A DNA stretch of 54,211 nucleotides from a bacterium (GTDB lineage: Bacteria > Acidobacteriota > Terriglobia > Terriglobales > Acidobacteriaceae). A program made the translations under genes and the position numbers. This document shows, piece after piece, positions 42,642 through 52,400 of the stretch. The notes beneath the pieces were generated by a model that had not been told where the DNA came from, did not search any database, and saw nothing but the letters and a program-made list of their open reading frames with translations. The stretch is from the NCBI GenBank assembly GCA_026225095.1, contig JAMFSC010000249.1:1-54211 (forward strand), in the 5' to 3' direction. Numbering within the stretch: position 1 is the stretch's first letter; each line of letters begins with the position of its first letter.

Positions 42642-43739
42642 ATGGCAAAGCCGCTCACATCCAAACTGCCCGCTGATCCACAGAGCCTCCAATTCAAAGA
42701 CTTCGGCGTCCTCAATGCCGGAACGCAGAGCAAGTCCTCTCTGGTCACCTCCATCACGATCAATGCCGTGGTCGCGGTCGTCGTCGTGATCCTCGGCGCT
42801 GCGACCAAGCGCACGCTGGACGAGAACCACCGCGTCGCCATGCTCGTCGACCCCATCCTCCTCAAGGAGCCCGAGCCCGTCGTCCCCAAGATCGCGCCGC
42901 CCCGTCTTCCCAAGCCGCCCGTACTCAAAATCGAGCCGCCTAAGATCCAGATTCCCGAAGCGAAGATCCCCGAACCGCCCAAGATGCCCGTCGTGCGCAT
43001 GACTCAACCCGTTCCCGTCACGCCACCCGCGCCACCCCGGCTCATCACCCCACCCGCTGCCCCCAAGGTCGTCAGTCTTGCCCGACCCGAGGCGGCGTCG
43101 GTTCCAAACAACAATAATCATCCTGCCCCGGTCGCGCTCGGCCGCGCCGACAATCCCATCGCGGTCTCCAACCGTCCCGCTACCGCCGCCGTCGATCTTG
43201 GAAACCGGGGCCTCGGCGGGATGCCTGCATCCAACTCCGGATCCGGCCCCCGAGCCTCTGCGGTCAGCCTGGGCAACGGCTCCCCAGGCAGTCAGACCAC
43301 CACCGGAAACGGTACCCGCGCCGTAGCCGGCGTCTCCCTTGGCCGCACCGGCGGAACCGGGCCAATGAACTCCACCGGACGCGGTGTCGCGCCCGCCGGG
43401 GTCAACCTCGGCATGGTCCAGCAAACGGCCACCCCCAGGTTCCCCACCCTCGCCAACGCCCAGACCCATTCCGGACCCAGGGTCCTCTACAAGCCCCGGC
43501 CCGACTATACCGCCGAAGCCCGCGCCATGCACCTCGAAGGGACCATCTCCGTGCGGCTCCATGTCTCTGCCTCCGGAGCCGTCACGGTCCTGGGCATCGC
43601 CAACGGTCTGGGCCATGGGCTCGACGAATCCGCCCTCCGCGCAGTCCAGGCGACCCGTTTCCAACCCGCCACCGATGCCACAGGCCATCCCGTCGACTGG
43701 GATGGCGTCGTCAACGTCGCCTTCCAGATGGCCGAGTAG
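42642..43739 (+). CDS. TonB family energy-transducer-like protein
   Basis: A 365-residue protein: cytoplasmic start MAKPLTSKLPADPQ, one membrane helix (SITINAVVAVVVVILGA, about 36-52), a Pro/Lys-rich stretch (PPVLKIEPPKIQIPEAKIPEPP), a Gly/Ser/Asn-rich region with repeated xVxLGxxxxG units, and a C-terminal TonB domain (RPDYTAEARAMHLEGTISVRLHV to VNVAFQM). AAGGA lies 12 bases upstream of the chosen ATG. It likely energises outer-membrane receptors such as the Oar-like protein of this window, though no linkage is shown. Confidence 0.85.
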   Translation: MAKPLTSKLPADPQSLQFKDFGVLNAGTQSKSSLVTSITINAVVAVVVVILGAATKRTLDENHRVAMLVDPILLKEPEPVVPKIAPPRLPKPPVLKIEPPKIQIPEAKIPEPPKMPVVRMTQPVPVTPPAPPRLITPPAAPKVVSLARPEAASVPNNNNHPAPVALGRADNPIAVSNRPATAAVDLGNRGLGGMPASNSGSGPRASAVSLGNGSPGSQTTTGNGTRAVAGVSLGRTGGTGPMNSTGRGVAPAGVNLGMVQQTATPRFPTLANAQTHSGPRVLYKPRPDYTAEARAMHLEGTISVRLHVSASGAVTVLGIANGLGHGLDESALRAVQATRFQPATDATGHPVDWDGVVNVAFQMAE

Positions 43740-43824
43740 CCCTCTTCCGCATTCATCGTCGATGCAATAGCATCAAGATCAACACTAGGGTGGCCGCCAG
43801 TGCCATCACAGGGAGCCGTAAATC

Positions 43825-45672
43825 ATGAATTTTCGCAAGCAGTTCGTTACCGGTCTTCTGCTCACGACCTTTGCCGCCACGACCCTCCCCATGGGAGCCT
43901 CGATCTTCGGCAAGAAGAAGAAGGAGCAGGAACAGGTCGGACTCAAGCCCACCGCGAGCCAGAACGCCCTCCTCGATAAGGCGATCGTTCGCGAAAGAGC
44001 TGTGGTCAAGGTCCTCAAGGAGCGGACCCCCCTCGTCGAGACCTATATCCAGAACATGAAGCCTGATCCAATCCTCTTCCAGGTTCCCGAGTCTGATCAG
44101 CACTTCCTCGGCCGCGTCCAGTTCGGCCGCATCATCGGAGACGCCGCGTACGAGAAGAATCCAGGCGCCGCCGCCAAGGAGAATAAGGGCAAGCTCGGCG
44201 GCTTCATGCACTCCATGAGCTTTATGTCCGGCCTCTCCGGAAGCCTCCGCCTCACCTTCCACGAGTCGGGCTTCGTCCAGATGCTGCTCATGGATTCGAA
44301 CGACTTCGACCGCCAGCACTACGTCTTCGCATACGTTCGCAACGACTTTCTCGGCAACATCCCCACAGCTGTCTTTGACGTCACTCCCATTCAGGGTAAG
44401 AACGCCTACGGCCGCTTCTTCGGCCGCATCTGGGTCGAGACTCGCAACGGAAACGTCGTACGCTTCGACGGCGACTTCTCCGGTTCCGAGAACACGATCC
44501 GCGAGTTCTACCACTTCGATAGCTGGCGCACGAACGTTCAGCCCGACCTCTGGCTCCCGACCTCCTTCTACGTCGAGGAGAGCGATTCGAAGAGCAAGAC
44601 CAACACCCTCAAGTTCAAGGCCATCAACCACATCTGGGGATACTCCCTCAAGGTTCCGGCAAGCGTAGCCGAGAACACCTCGGAAGAGGTTGTTGGAGCG
44701 ACCGACGTGTCGAACGATGCGCAGGACGTCAGCCCCCTCGGAGCCCAGCGCGCCTGGATTCAGCAGGCCGAGGATAACGTCATCGAGCGCCTCTACCAGG
44801 CCGGCCTGCTCGATGCCCCCTCCGACTTCGACAAGACCCTCGAGGCCCTCGCCAACAACATCCTCGTCTATAACAACATCACGACCAGCACCCCCATCCG
44901 CGTCCGCACGCTCCTGACGGAACCGCTCGAGAGCCTCGCCGTTGGGAACACCATCATCGTCTCGAAGAGCCTGCTCGACACCACCGCCGTCATCACCGCG
45001 GACGGTGCCCAGCAGACCGCCAACCTGAACGCCATCCTGGCCTTCCAGCTCGCGCACATCATTCTTGGCCACCGGCTCGACACCAAGTACGCCTTCAACG
45101 ATCGCCTCCTCTTCCCCTCAACCTCCGTCTTCCAGCGCATCCCCATGCACCACACCCTTGCCGACAACACCGCGGCCGCCAAGAAAGCCATGGAGCTCCT
45201 CAGCGCCAAGGAACTCGTCGACGGGCAGAAGTACTTCGGTCTCTACCTCGCCCAGCTCCAGATGCGCGTCAAGGGCCTGAAAACCCTTAACGAGCCCATG
45301 ATCGGTGACGGCCTGCTCAAGACCGACGCGGAAGACACCTTCTGGCTCCAGGCGCTCGTCGCCAAGGGCGGCAAGGTCAACATGACGGATACCCACCAGC
45401 TCGCCGCCATGCCCCTCTCCAGCTTCCTGCGGTTCGATCCCTGGACCGATAAGGTAGTCTCCATGCACACCGCCATCGAGCCCATCCTGGGAGCGCCGGA
45501 CAAGATGCCCTTCGAGGTCGCCCCGGTCTACCTGAAGCTCAGCTACTACAAGGCTCCCGCCGCGGAAGTCGCACCAGCCGCCGCACCCGCAGCCGTCACC
45601 ACCCCACCCGTCGTCGATAACACCGCACCACCCGCAGCCGGAACCGCGACTCCCCCAACCACTCAGCCCTAG
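43825..45672 (+). CDS. exported M48-peptidase-fold protein lacking the HExxH site
   Basis: A 615-residue protein with a signal peptide (MNFRKQFVTGLLLTTFAATTLP). Residues 340-430 follow the pattern of an M48 metallopeptidase helix pair, but the zinc motif position reads FQLAHIILGH (407-416) where active enzymes have HExxH followed by GH; the first His and catalytic Glu are replaced by Phe and Gln. The second His (411) and GH remain. The tail from about 570 is Ala/Pro/Thr-rich, a low-complexity cell-envelope linker. The central region (90-280) contains strands unlike M48. It may be a scaffold or chaperone derived from a peptidase. GGGAG precedes the ATG. Its stop TAG is followed at once by repeat copy E. 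Confidence 0.75.
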   Translation: MNFRKQFVTGLLLTTFAATTLPMGASIFGKKKKEQEQVGLKPTASQNALLDKAIVRERAVVKVLKERTPLVETYIQNMKPDPILFQVPESDQHFLGRVQFGRIIGDAAYEKNPGAAAKENKGKLGGFMHSMSFMSGLSGSLRLTFHESGFVQMLLMDSNDFDRQHYVFAYVRNDFLGNIPTAVFDVTPIQGKNAYGRFFGRIWVETRNGNVVRFDGDFSGSENTIREFYHFDSWRTNVQPDLWLPTSFYVEESDSKSKTNTLKFKAINHIWGYSLKVPASVAENTSEEVVGATDVSNDAQDVSPLGAQRAWIQQAEDNVIERLYQAGLLDAPSDFDKTLEALANNILVYNNITTSTPIRVRTLLTEPLESLAVGNTIIVSKSLLDTTAVITADGAQQTANLNAILAFQLAHIILGHRLDTKYAFNDRLLFPSTSVFQRIPMHHTLADNTAAAKKAMELLSAKELVDGQKYFGLYLAQLQMRVKGLKTLNEPMIGDGLLKTDAEDTFWLQALVAKGGKVNMTDTHQLAAMPLSSFLRFDPWTDKVVSMHTAIEPILGAPDKMPFEVAPVYLKLSYYKAPAAEVAPAAAPAAVTTPPVVDNTAPPAAGTATPPTTQP

Positions 45673-45817
45673 TAAAGCAGATTGCCTGTTGGTATAGATG
45701 CCTGTTGGTATAGAGTTGGGTGCCCCACCTTCGCGACACGTCTCATCGTCGCTAAGGTGGGCCGGTGCGCCACGGCATCCAACGTACAACCCTTCACCCT
45801 TCAGCGAATCTGCTCTA
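45673..45817. repeat. palindromic interspersed repeat, copy E (with internal duplication)
   Basis: Left end TA-AAGCAGATTGCC, right end AATCTGCTC-TA, which are perfect 8-base complements (AGCAGATT/AATCTGCT). The segment TGCCTGTTGGTATAGA near the left is tandemly duplicated, making this copy about 17 bp longer than copy D. The right TA lies within the TAG stop of the oxidoreductase gene at 45815. Confidence 0.88.
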
Positions 45818-46894
45818 GAGCGACAGTCCCGCGCGGGCAGCGTGCGCAGCGATCGCCTGGTTGATCTCGAGAGCCAGAGCCAGCGCATCGCGCCCCTGCC
45901 GCGCGGTCACCACAGGCCCCGTACGGTGACGCACCGAGTCGAGGAACGACTCGATCTCGAGCCGCAACGGTTCCCCGGATTGCACCGCGATCTTCGTCAG
46001 CGACACCCCCGGCGTCGGATGCTGCGGACCATCAGCCTTTGCCGCCGCGGCCAGCGCCGCCAGATGCGCCGGATCGAGCATCCGCCCTGCCATTGAGGCC
46101 GCCTGGGATGCAGCTTGCGAGACATCGATCAGCAGCAGGTCTTTCCTCGCAAAGTCCAGCGAGAGATACTGTCGCGGCTGAAAGAACCTCAACTTCCGCA
46201 CCTGCTCGGTCGATACGCGGCTGGCCGTGAAGTTGGCGATGCAGCCATTCTCAAACTCCAGCCGGACGTTCGCGATATCGACCTTCGGTGACAGCACCGG
46301 CAGACCCACCGCGCGGACCTCCCGCACCGGGCTCGCAACAAACGACAGCACGATATCCAGATCGTGAATCATCAGATCGAGCACCACATCGACGTCCAGT
46401 GAGCGCGGCGTAAAGATGCTCAGGCGATGGCTCTCGAAGAACATCGGCCGATTCAGATGGGGCCGGGCCGCGGTGACAGCCGGGTTGAAGCGCTCCAGAT
46501 GCCCCGCCTGCACGATGCGGCCATGCCTCTCAGCCAGCGCAAGGATCCGGTCGGCATCTTCGAGCGTCGCCGCCAGCGGCTTCTCGATCAGCAGATCGAT
46601 CCCCGCCGGAAGTAATTCCGCCGCCGCGTCGGCATGGTGAACCGTGGGCACGCAGACACTCGCCACGCCCACGTCCAACCCCGCGGCAAGCAGGTCAGCG
46701 ATACTCCCAAACGCAGAAATGCCGTAGCGCTCCGCCGCGGCGGCAGCCGTAGCAGCGTCGCGGTCGACCACGGCAACCAGCGCCACCGGCTGCCCGGCGG
46801 CTTCCAGCTCGCGCAGAACACGCAGATGATTGCGGCCAAAGGCCCCGGCGCCAATAACCGCCGCGCGCATGGGGCCAGCGCTGGACAGGTTCAT
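45815..46894 (-). CDS. Gfo/Idh/MocA family oxidoreductase (possible nucleotide-sugar dehydrogenase)
   Basis: A 359-residue protein with Rossmann motif VIGAGAFGRNH, EKPLAATL (family Lys), LDVDVVLDLMIHDLDIVLSF, the conserved His of MIHDLD, and FENGCIANFTASRVS. The sequence style is that of the group associated with lipid A and surface polysaccharide synthesis (GnnA/WbpB-like, acting on UDP-amino sugars), but that is a resemblance only. The ATG at 46894, four bases after the preceding stop, is chosen; another in-frame ATG at 46870 begins nearer the Rossmann fold. It follows a small conserved gene and alr on the same strand, implying one operon. Confidence 0.8.
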   Translation of the reverse strand: MNLSSAGPMRAAVIGAGAFGRNHLRVLRELEAAGQPVALVAVVDRDAATAAAAAERYGISAFGSIADLLAAGLDVGVASVCVPTVHHADAAAELLPAGIDLLIEKPLAATLEDADRILALAERHGRIVQAGHLERFNPAVTAARPHLNRPMFFESHRLSIFTPRSLDVDVVLDLMIHDLDIVLSFVASPVREVRAVGLPVLSPKVDIANVRLEFENGCIANFTASRVSTEQVRKLRFFQPRQYLSLDFARKDLLLIDVSQAASQAASMAGRMLDPAHLAALAAAAKADGPQHPTPGVSLTKIAVQSGEPLRLEIESFLDSVRHRTGPVVTARQGRDALALALEINQAIAAHAARAGLSL

Positions 46895-46898
46895 CCGG

Positions 46899-47132
46899 CT
46901 ACTTCTTGGAGGGGGTGGGGGTGTCTTCGAGGGGAGCTTCGACGGCCTCACGGCAGCGCGCGTACAGCTCCAGCAGATTGTTCACCTGTTCTTCGGGCTT
47001 GGCACTGCTCGGAACGCCGAAGCCAGTGGTCGATCCAGCGGATTTGCTACCCACATTGGCATGAGCGGCCACAAACTTCAGCAGATCGAGTGCGATATCT
47101 TCGGTGCGGCGGAGCGACGAGTTCTGTTCCAT
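46899..47132 (-). CDS. small protein of unknown function
   Basis: A 77-residue protein starting MEQNSSLRRTEDIALDLLKF, with AGAGGAA about eleven bases upstream of the ATG. It is mostly helical by composition (VNNLLELYARCREAVEAPL), with no signal peptide or catalytic motif. It lies between alr and the Gfo/Idh/MocA gene with short gaps and probably is co-transcribed. Longer frames to 47261 would overlap alr and look non-coding. Confidence 0.65.
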   Translation of the reverse strand: MEQNSSLRRTEDIALDLLKFVAAHANVGSKSAGSTTGFGVPSSAKPEEQVNNLLELYARCREAVEAPLEDTPTPSKK

Positions 47133-47206
47133 ATGGATTCCAATTCCTCTTCTTCGTGCTACATGTGATGCTACCGGGGGACGAGGGCGGGGGCAAGGCG
47201 ACCGCC

Positions 47207-48439
47207 TCAGGCCGACACCGGCACTCCACGCAGGCCACACAGAATCTCGTAAGGAAGGCAATCCGCCAGCCGGCCATGGTCTTCGGCGGAGACGCCATCC
47301 CCCAGCAGAATCACATCATCCCCGGCTTTCGGCATCGAGCCGATCCCAGTCACGTCCACCGTCGTCAGGTTCATCGAAACCCGTCCCACAATGGGAGCCC
47401 GCCGGTTGTGAATCATCACCCACCCGCCGGTCCGCCCGTCTCTGCTCGAAAGCGAGCGCCGCAGCCCATCCGCGTAACCCACCGGAATCAGCGCCAGTCT
47501 CATCGGCCGGTCCGCTGTAAAGGTAGCGCTGTACCCTACCGACGCTCCCTCCGGAATCTCCAGGATCGACGTGATCGTCGTCCGCCACGTCAGCACCGGG
47601 TAAAGCCTCGGACGCAGCCGTTCGCTGGCCGGAGCATCCGGGGCGAGCGGCAGGCAGATCCCATACAGACCCAGCCCGCACCGCACCATCACCCTCGCCC
47701 CTGTCGCCCCGGCCAGCGCATGAAGACGCGAGATCATCGAAGCCGCAGCCGGAGCCGCATTGTCGATCGTCGAGGAGTTCCCGACGTGCAGCCAGCCCGG
47801 CTTACCACCGGAGGAAAAAATCGCTGCAACCGCTGCTTCGAACAGCTCCATCTGCCGCGTGGTCTGACGTGCGTCCGCCGCCTCCGCCGTGGCAAAGTGA
47901 GTGAATACTCCATCGAGGCGCAGCCCCGGCTGACGGCCCAGGGCCTCAAGCAACCTCTGCAGCGCCTCCCCCGGCGGAACCCCCTGCCGCGACATGCCGG
48001 TATCGATCTCCAGATGGACCGGCTGATCTCCGGCAGAGGCCGCAGCCAGCGGCGCAAGCTGCTCCGCGTTCCAGACCACCGGGGTCAGCGCATGGCGAAC
48101 CACCTCTTCAGCAGCCACGCGAGCCCCCGCCGCATCACCTGGCGGCCCCGACATCACCAGAATCGATGGCGGAGGTCCATCCAATTCAATCCGATTCACA
48201 CTCTCGCGCACCGCGGCCCCTTCCCACGCATCCGTGACACCCAGCCACGGAACGCCCGCCCGTGCCAGGATCGGAGCGCAGATCGTCGCCCCGTGGCCAT
48301 ACCCATTGGCCTTGATCACGGCCAGCAGCGCGGGATGCGCCCGTCCATCGGACGGTGCGACCGCTTCGGCAAGTGTGTGGTCGATTCCGCGGACATTGGC
48401 CCGCAGGCGCTGGCCCGATACTTCAAGGATGCTGGTCAT
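47207..48439 (-). CDS. alr: alanine racemase
   Basis: A 410-residue fold-type III PLP enzyme with the cofactor lysine K43 in VIKANGYGHG, GVFTHFATAE, and the catalytic tyrosine in VGYSATF; RVSMNLTTVDVT completes the dimer-interface signature. It interconverts L- and D-alanine for peptidoglycan. The ATG at 48439 is chosen; a TTG four codons earlier is possible. It begins the leftward operon with a small gene and an oxidoreductase. D-amino-acid supply gives no direct link to the D-aminoacylases far to the left. Confidence 0.93.
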   Translation of the reverse strand: MTSILEVSGQRLRANVRGIDHTLAEAVAPSDGRAHPALLAVIKANGYGHGATICAPILARAGVPWLGVTDAWEGAAVRESVNRIELDGPPPSILVMSGPPGDAAGARVAAEEVVRHALTPVVWNAEQLAPLAAASAGDQPVHLEIDTGMSRQGVPPGEALQRLLEALGRQPGLRLDGVFTHFATAEAADARQTTRQMELFEAAVAAIFSSGGKPGWLHVGNSSTIDNAAPAAASMISRLHALAGATGARVMVRCGLGLYGICLPLAPDAPASERLRPRLYPVLTWRTTITSILEIPEGASVGYSATFTADRPMRLALIPVGYADGLRRSLSSRDGRTGGWVMIHNRRAPIVGRVSMNLTTVDVTGIGSMPKAGDDVILLGDGVSAEDHGRLADCLPYEILCGLRGVPVSA

Positions 48440-48671
48440 CGATTCGGTCAATAACTTTCATTGAATCTGTTGCACATGGAATCCGCCGCGGCCAACGCGA
48501 CGGTATGGTCTATCGTACCGTTCCGCATCGTTCCAGTCCGGTTCGCTACGATCAACCGCGCAGGTTCGACCGAATGTTTCCCAAGGTGGCGCGGGTGTGA
48601 TAGAAAGCTGCGTCCGGTGCTTGACCGACCCGCACGCGCTGAGCGATCCGCACAGACTCGTCTTCGCGCAT

Positions 48672-48735
48672 GATGTCAAAGCCGGGTGCCCCACCCATCA
48701 ACCGCATGGCCCTACACGTTCATCGAATGGCTTCG
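48672..48735. repeat. degenerate remnant of the palindromic repeat (copy F)
   Basis: CCGGGTGCCCCACCC (about 48681-48695) followed by CCCTACACGTTCATCGAA (about 48711-48727), which resembles the right-hand part of the other copies (CCCTACACCTTCAGCGAA in copy D). The central arm is missing. The right part coincides with the last codons of the PEP-CTERM gene. Confidence 0.45.
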
Positions 48736-49335
48736 ATGACGACGCGTCAGGATCAAAGCGCCCGCCAGGATCGCAGTCCCGCACATCAGGAGCGAGGATG
48801 GCTCCGGTACGGGTGAGTTGGGAGGAGGCATCACATCCTGCTTGATGACCTCCAGCCCGATGCTTGTCTTCAGCGTATTGCCGAAGGTCCCAACCGCGTT
48901 CGGATCGATGTTGGGGTCCGTGGTAAACAGATCGTACGTGAGCGTCACATCGCCGTGGTACATCGCGCCAGCCTGGGTGTTCGGATCGATCAGGAACTGG
49001 GCCAGCCCGTTCTGAATCGTCTCCCCGGGATCAGGCGACAGCACCACGCTGAAGTTTTCGGAGATGGTCTGATGGGGCCCAACCTCAATCGAGTTCAACC
49101 CGATGAAGTCCGTATACGTGGCGAAGCCCGGAATCACGTTCAACTGTGAGCTGTCGAGAAACGCATACTCGCCCGTGTCGTTGGTGAAGCTGATGCCGTA
49201 ACCAACAAGTTGTCCGGGAGTACCTGTAACGTTGCCGTGGTTATCCGTTCCGAGCAGGCTGAAGCTGTCGGCCGACGCGATCGAAGCGGAAGATGCGAGT
49301 ACGAGAATCGCGAGGAATCCGTGGATGCATTTCAT
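48712..49335 (-). CDS. PEP-CTERM sorting-domain protein
   Basis: A 207-residue secreted protein with a signal peptide (MKCIHGFLAILVLASSASIASA) and the C-terminal tripartite sorting signal PVPEPSSLLM, a hydrophobic helix (GTAILAGALIL) and TRRHRS. Exosortase-type systems recognise such tails and process the protein at the cell envelope. The body contains SDGxx-like beta-strand patterns typical of extracellular matrix-type proteins, with no catalytic motif. It is 94 bp downstream of the large metallophosphoesterase gene on the same strand. The exosortase itself is not in the window. Confidence 0.88.
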   Translation of the reverse strand: MKCIHGFLAILVLASSASIASADSFSLLGTDNHGNVTGTPGQLVGYGISFTNDTGEYAFLDSSQLNVIPGFATYTDFIGLNSIEVGPHQTISENFSVVLSPDPGETIQNGLAQFLIDPNTQAGAMYHGDVTLTYDLFTTDPNIDPNAVGTFGNTLKTSIGLEVIKQDVMPPPNSPVPEPSSLLMCGTAILAGALILTRRHRSHSMNV

Positions 49336-49429
49336 GAAGTTCTCCTGTGCAGGGTGAGAGGTGCGCGTCGGTGGGATGGGGTGAGGCCTGCGCCGGGCAG
49401 GGCCTCACCCTCTGTGTGCGGCACCTCTG

Positions 49430-52400
49430 TTATGGGAACTGGTTGGCAAGCACGATCTGCTGGCTCACTTTGCCGGAGTTGATCAGGACGTTGGCCGTGA
49501 CGTTGAACCGACTAAGCTGCGAGCAACTCGGGAAGCTGATCGACACCGGGAAGCTGACCGTGTTCTGGCCGGGAATCGCCGAGAGCAGCGGATCGGTGTA
49601 GGGCAGGCTCGTTGCACTCGGATTGCAGACAGGCCCACTCTTCTGCTGGAAGGTAAGCGACTGGAGCGTCGCCAGGCCCGCGGCGGTGCCACCAGCATTG
49701 ACAAGCTCCATCGTCCACGTGCGATTGGGCAGCGTTCCCGACTTTCCGGTCACCATCAACTGCAGGTTCGGCAACGTTGGAATACTGTTCGTCATCGTGA
49801 AGACGACCGGAGTGGTGAGACCTGTGACCGCAGCGCTGATCTGCCACGTCCCCTGTACGTCACTGGCCAGGATGGGCGGTGTCGTCGCGATGCCATGCGA
49901 GTCCGCGTACACGACCACCGAACTGCTTCCGTTGAAGCTTCCCGATGCACCGCCGGAGCCCGGAATCGCGGTGAAGGTCACGATCGAGTTGGTCGGTCCC
50001 CCCGCGAGCAGCGTGTTGGTCCACACCTTGACCGCCACCTGGTTATTGAAGAACTCCCCCGCGGGAGTCGTCTGTCCATCCCCCGCGTAGGCGCTGGCGG
50101 ATGCGGGAGCATCCCCGATCCGATAGAGCAGCGGAGGAGAAGAGATCGCCGGAGCATACAGCCCGTCGCCCTGTCCGTTTCCCGCCACGCCGCTTCCCAG
50201 GTAGGCCACGACCAGGTGGTAGATCCCCGGCGCCATGTTGGCCGAGACGAACCGATGGCTGGAATCGATCTGTCCAGGCGTATTGTTCGGGCCGAAGGAA
50301 GGGCAGATCTTGTCGCCATTCGCAGGAGAACCGAAGACGACCAGATCCGGGACCGGATTGTTGTAGTTAGTGCCATCGACGAGGCATTCGTTATCTGTAT
50401 TGACGATCACGGTGGAGAGGGAATTCTTCGCACCCGTCACTGGATCGACGTCGTACAGATTGAGCACGCCGGTGATAAAGATGGAAGCCTCCGTGCTTCC
50501 CTGTGGCGTTATATGGTCGTAGCTCGCATGCGCGGTAAACTCGGGCTCGCATCCGGGTTGCGTCGCCAGAACGCTCGGATCGCAGCCGACAGCGCCGTTG
50601 TCCGGAGGGTTCGCGGTCAGGGTCAGGTAGACCGGCGCGCGGAAGTCCACCTCCGTGAACACGGATTGCACGGTATTCACACCATGTGTGCGGATGTTGA
50701 TCTGCCCGATGGCGTTCGCCTCGTTTGTCTCCTGCAACTGGTCCTGCAGGTATGTCAGGGTCACCGTGGCTCGGCCCAGGCTGTCGAAGTTGGGCCCGGA
50801 GGGCGTCGCCTGCAGCCAGCCCGTGACCGACGTCTGGTAGATGGGATCATCCACCGTGAACGGCTTGTTCGCCGGACCATAGACGGTAATCGTGTCATTC
50901 GGCGGAGCAATCGCAGTCATCCCCTTCGCCGCGTACGCCGTCGTATGCAGGAAGGTGCTCTGCGACAACCCGGAAAGCGGTGTCAGCGCCACCAGCTTCG
51001 GGCTTGCGGATCCTACACTGTAGGGAAGATTCAACGTCTCCGTCTGCCTGGCCCCAAGGCTGTTCTCGCCGTTGACCAGCAGGTAGGCGCTGTATTGGCC
51101 ATCCCCGCACCGGTCGACAAAGTCATAAGCCGGGGGAATGACTCCTGTTGAGGGGAACTGCAAGGCGAGCGGTACGTCGATCGTCTGTCCCGTCAGGTTC
51201 GTGGCCTGGTAGCTATTCCCCTGCGCAGACAACGTCGCGATGGATGGATCGACAGCGATGAACTGGCTGTTGATCCGCTTGCGGCATGCCGCGCTCATCT
51301 TATTCGGAAAGCCGATCGAGGGATCAAAGTATTCCGATGAGCCATCACCCTCCCAGGAGACGGCAGCTACATCCAGGTAGTGGTGGTTCACATGGGTGAC
51401 CAGAAAGTTTCCCACCGCCGGCTTGTCGCAGTGTGCATTCGTGTTCGCGGAGCCCTGCGCGCCACCTGAACCATCGTCGTAGTTATCGATCGGCTGACCA
51501 TAGCCGGGGATGCCCGGAAAAACAGACCCCATCAGGTCGACGATCCCGGAGGTTGCGCCGCTGGCCGGCCCTGCGTTACTCGACGTCCCATCCGTGCTCG
51601 ATACCCCAAGGCAATGGTCATGGCCCGAGAACATCCCGATCACGTTGTAGTTGCTGACGATGTCGAAAAAGGATTCATACCCCGCGCCGGTCAGATTCCC
51701 GTTCCGGTCGGTCGCCGCCGCGTCGGAAGGCCACCAGCTACCCTGATTACTGCTGTCGCCCGAAGAGGTATAGGTGGAGGGATTGGTTCCCACATCCTGC
51801 AGGCGGTAGTGCTGGAAGATCAGCACCGGAGCCGTGCTGTTTCCAACATACTTCGCAAGATCCGACCGCAGCCAGCTCAAACCCTCCGGATGGGTATAGT
51901 GGCTCATCTGGTCCCCGGCCCAGGTATTCAGCTGCACCATGTGGACCCCATTCCAATCCCACGAATAGTTCCCACTCGAAGACATCCGGGTGTTCGCCAT
52001 GCGCTGCTGCAGATAGTCGAACATCCTGTGCGCATCGTTCGAGCTGACGACGTTGGTGTTGATGTCATGATTGCCCAGACCGAAGAGCATCGGATACTTC
52101 AGCGACCCACCGTTGGTTCCGCTCTCATAGTTGAACCGGAAGGCGCCGAGGTCCTGTTGCTGACCATGGGTCGTGATGTCGCCATTGACGATCACCGCGA
52201 CCGGCTCGAGGATGGGCGTGCCTGCGGGAATCCCCGTCGTCGACGGCCAGTCATACCCCAGGGAGGCGAAGCGATTCAGCGCCTTCACGTGCGTCAGTTG
52301 ATCGCCGAGGTTGTAATCGGTTCGGAAGTAATGAATATCGCTGGTCACATAAAACGTTATGTCCGAGGTATTCTGCGGGATCGCGCTCACCCTGGGGTCG

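Noticed and set aside
43825..45672. Active M48 metalloprotease
   Set aside because: The HExxH position reads FQLAH, so the metal-binding and catalytic residues are missing.
46634..48454. Plus-strand frame of 606 codons opposite alr and its neighbours
   Set aside because: Antisense to alr with intact catalytic motifs; low-complexity Arg/His-rich product.
18921..48735. Intergenic palindromes as a CRISPR array
   Set aside because: Copies are kilobases apart, lack spacers of uniform length and no cas genes are present.
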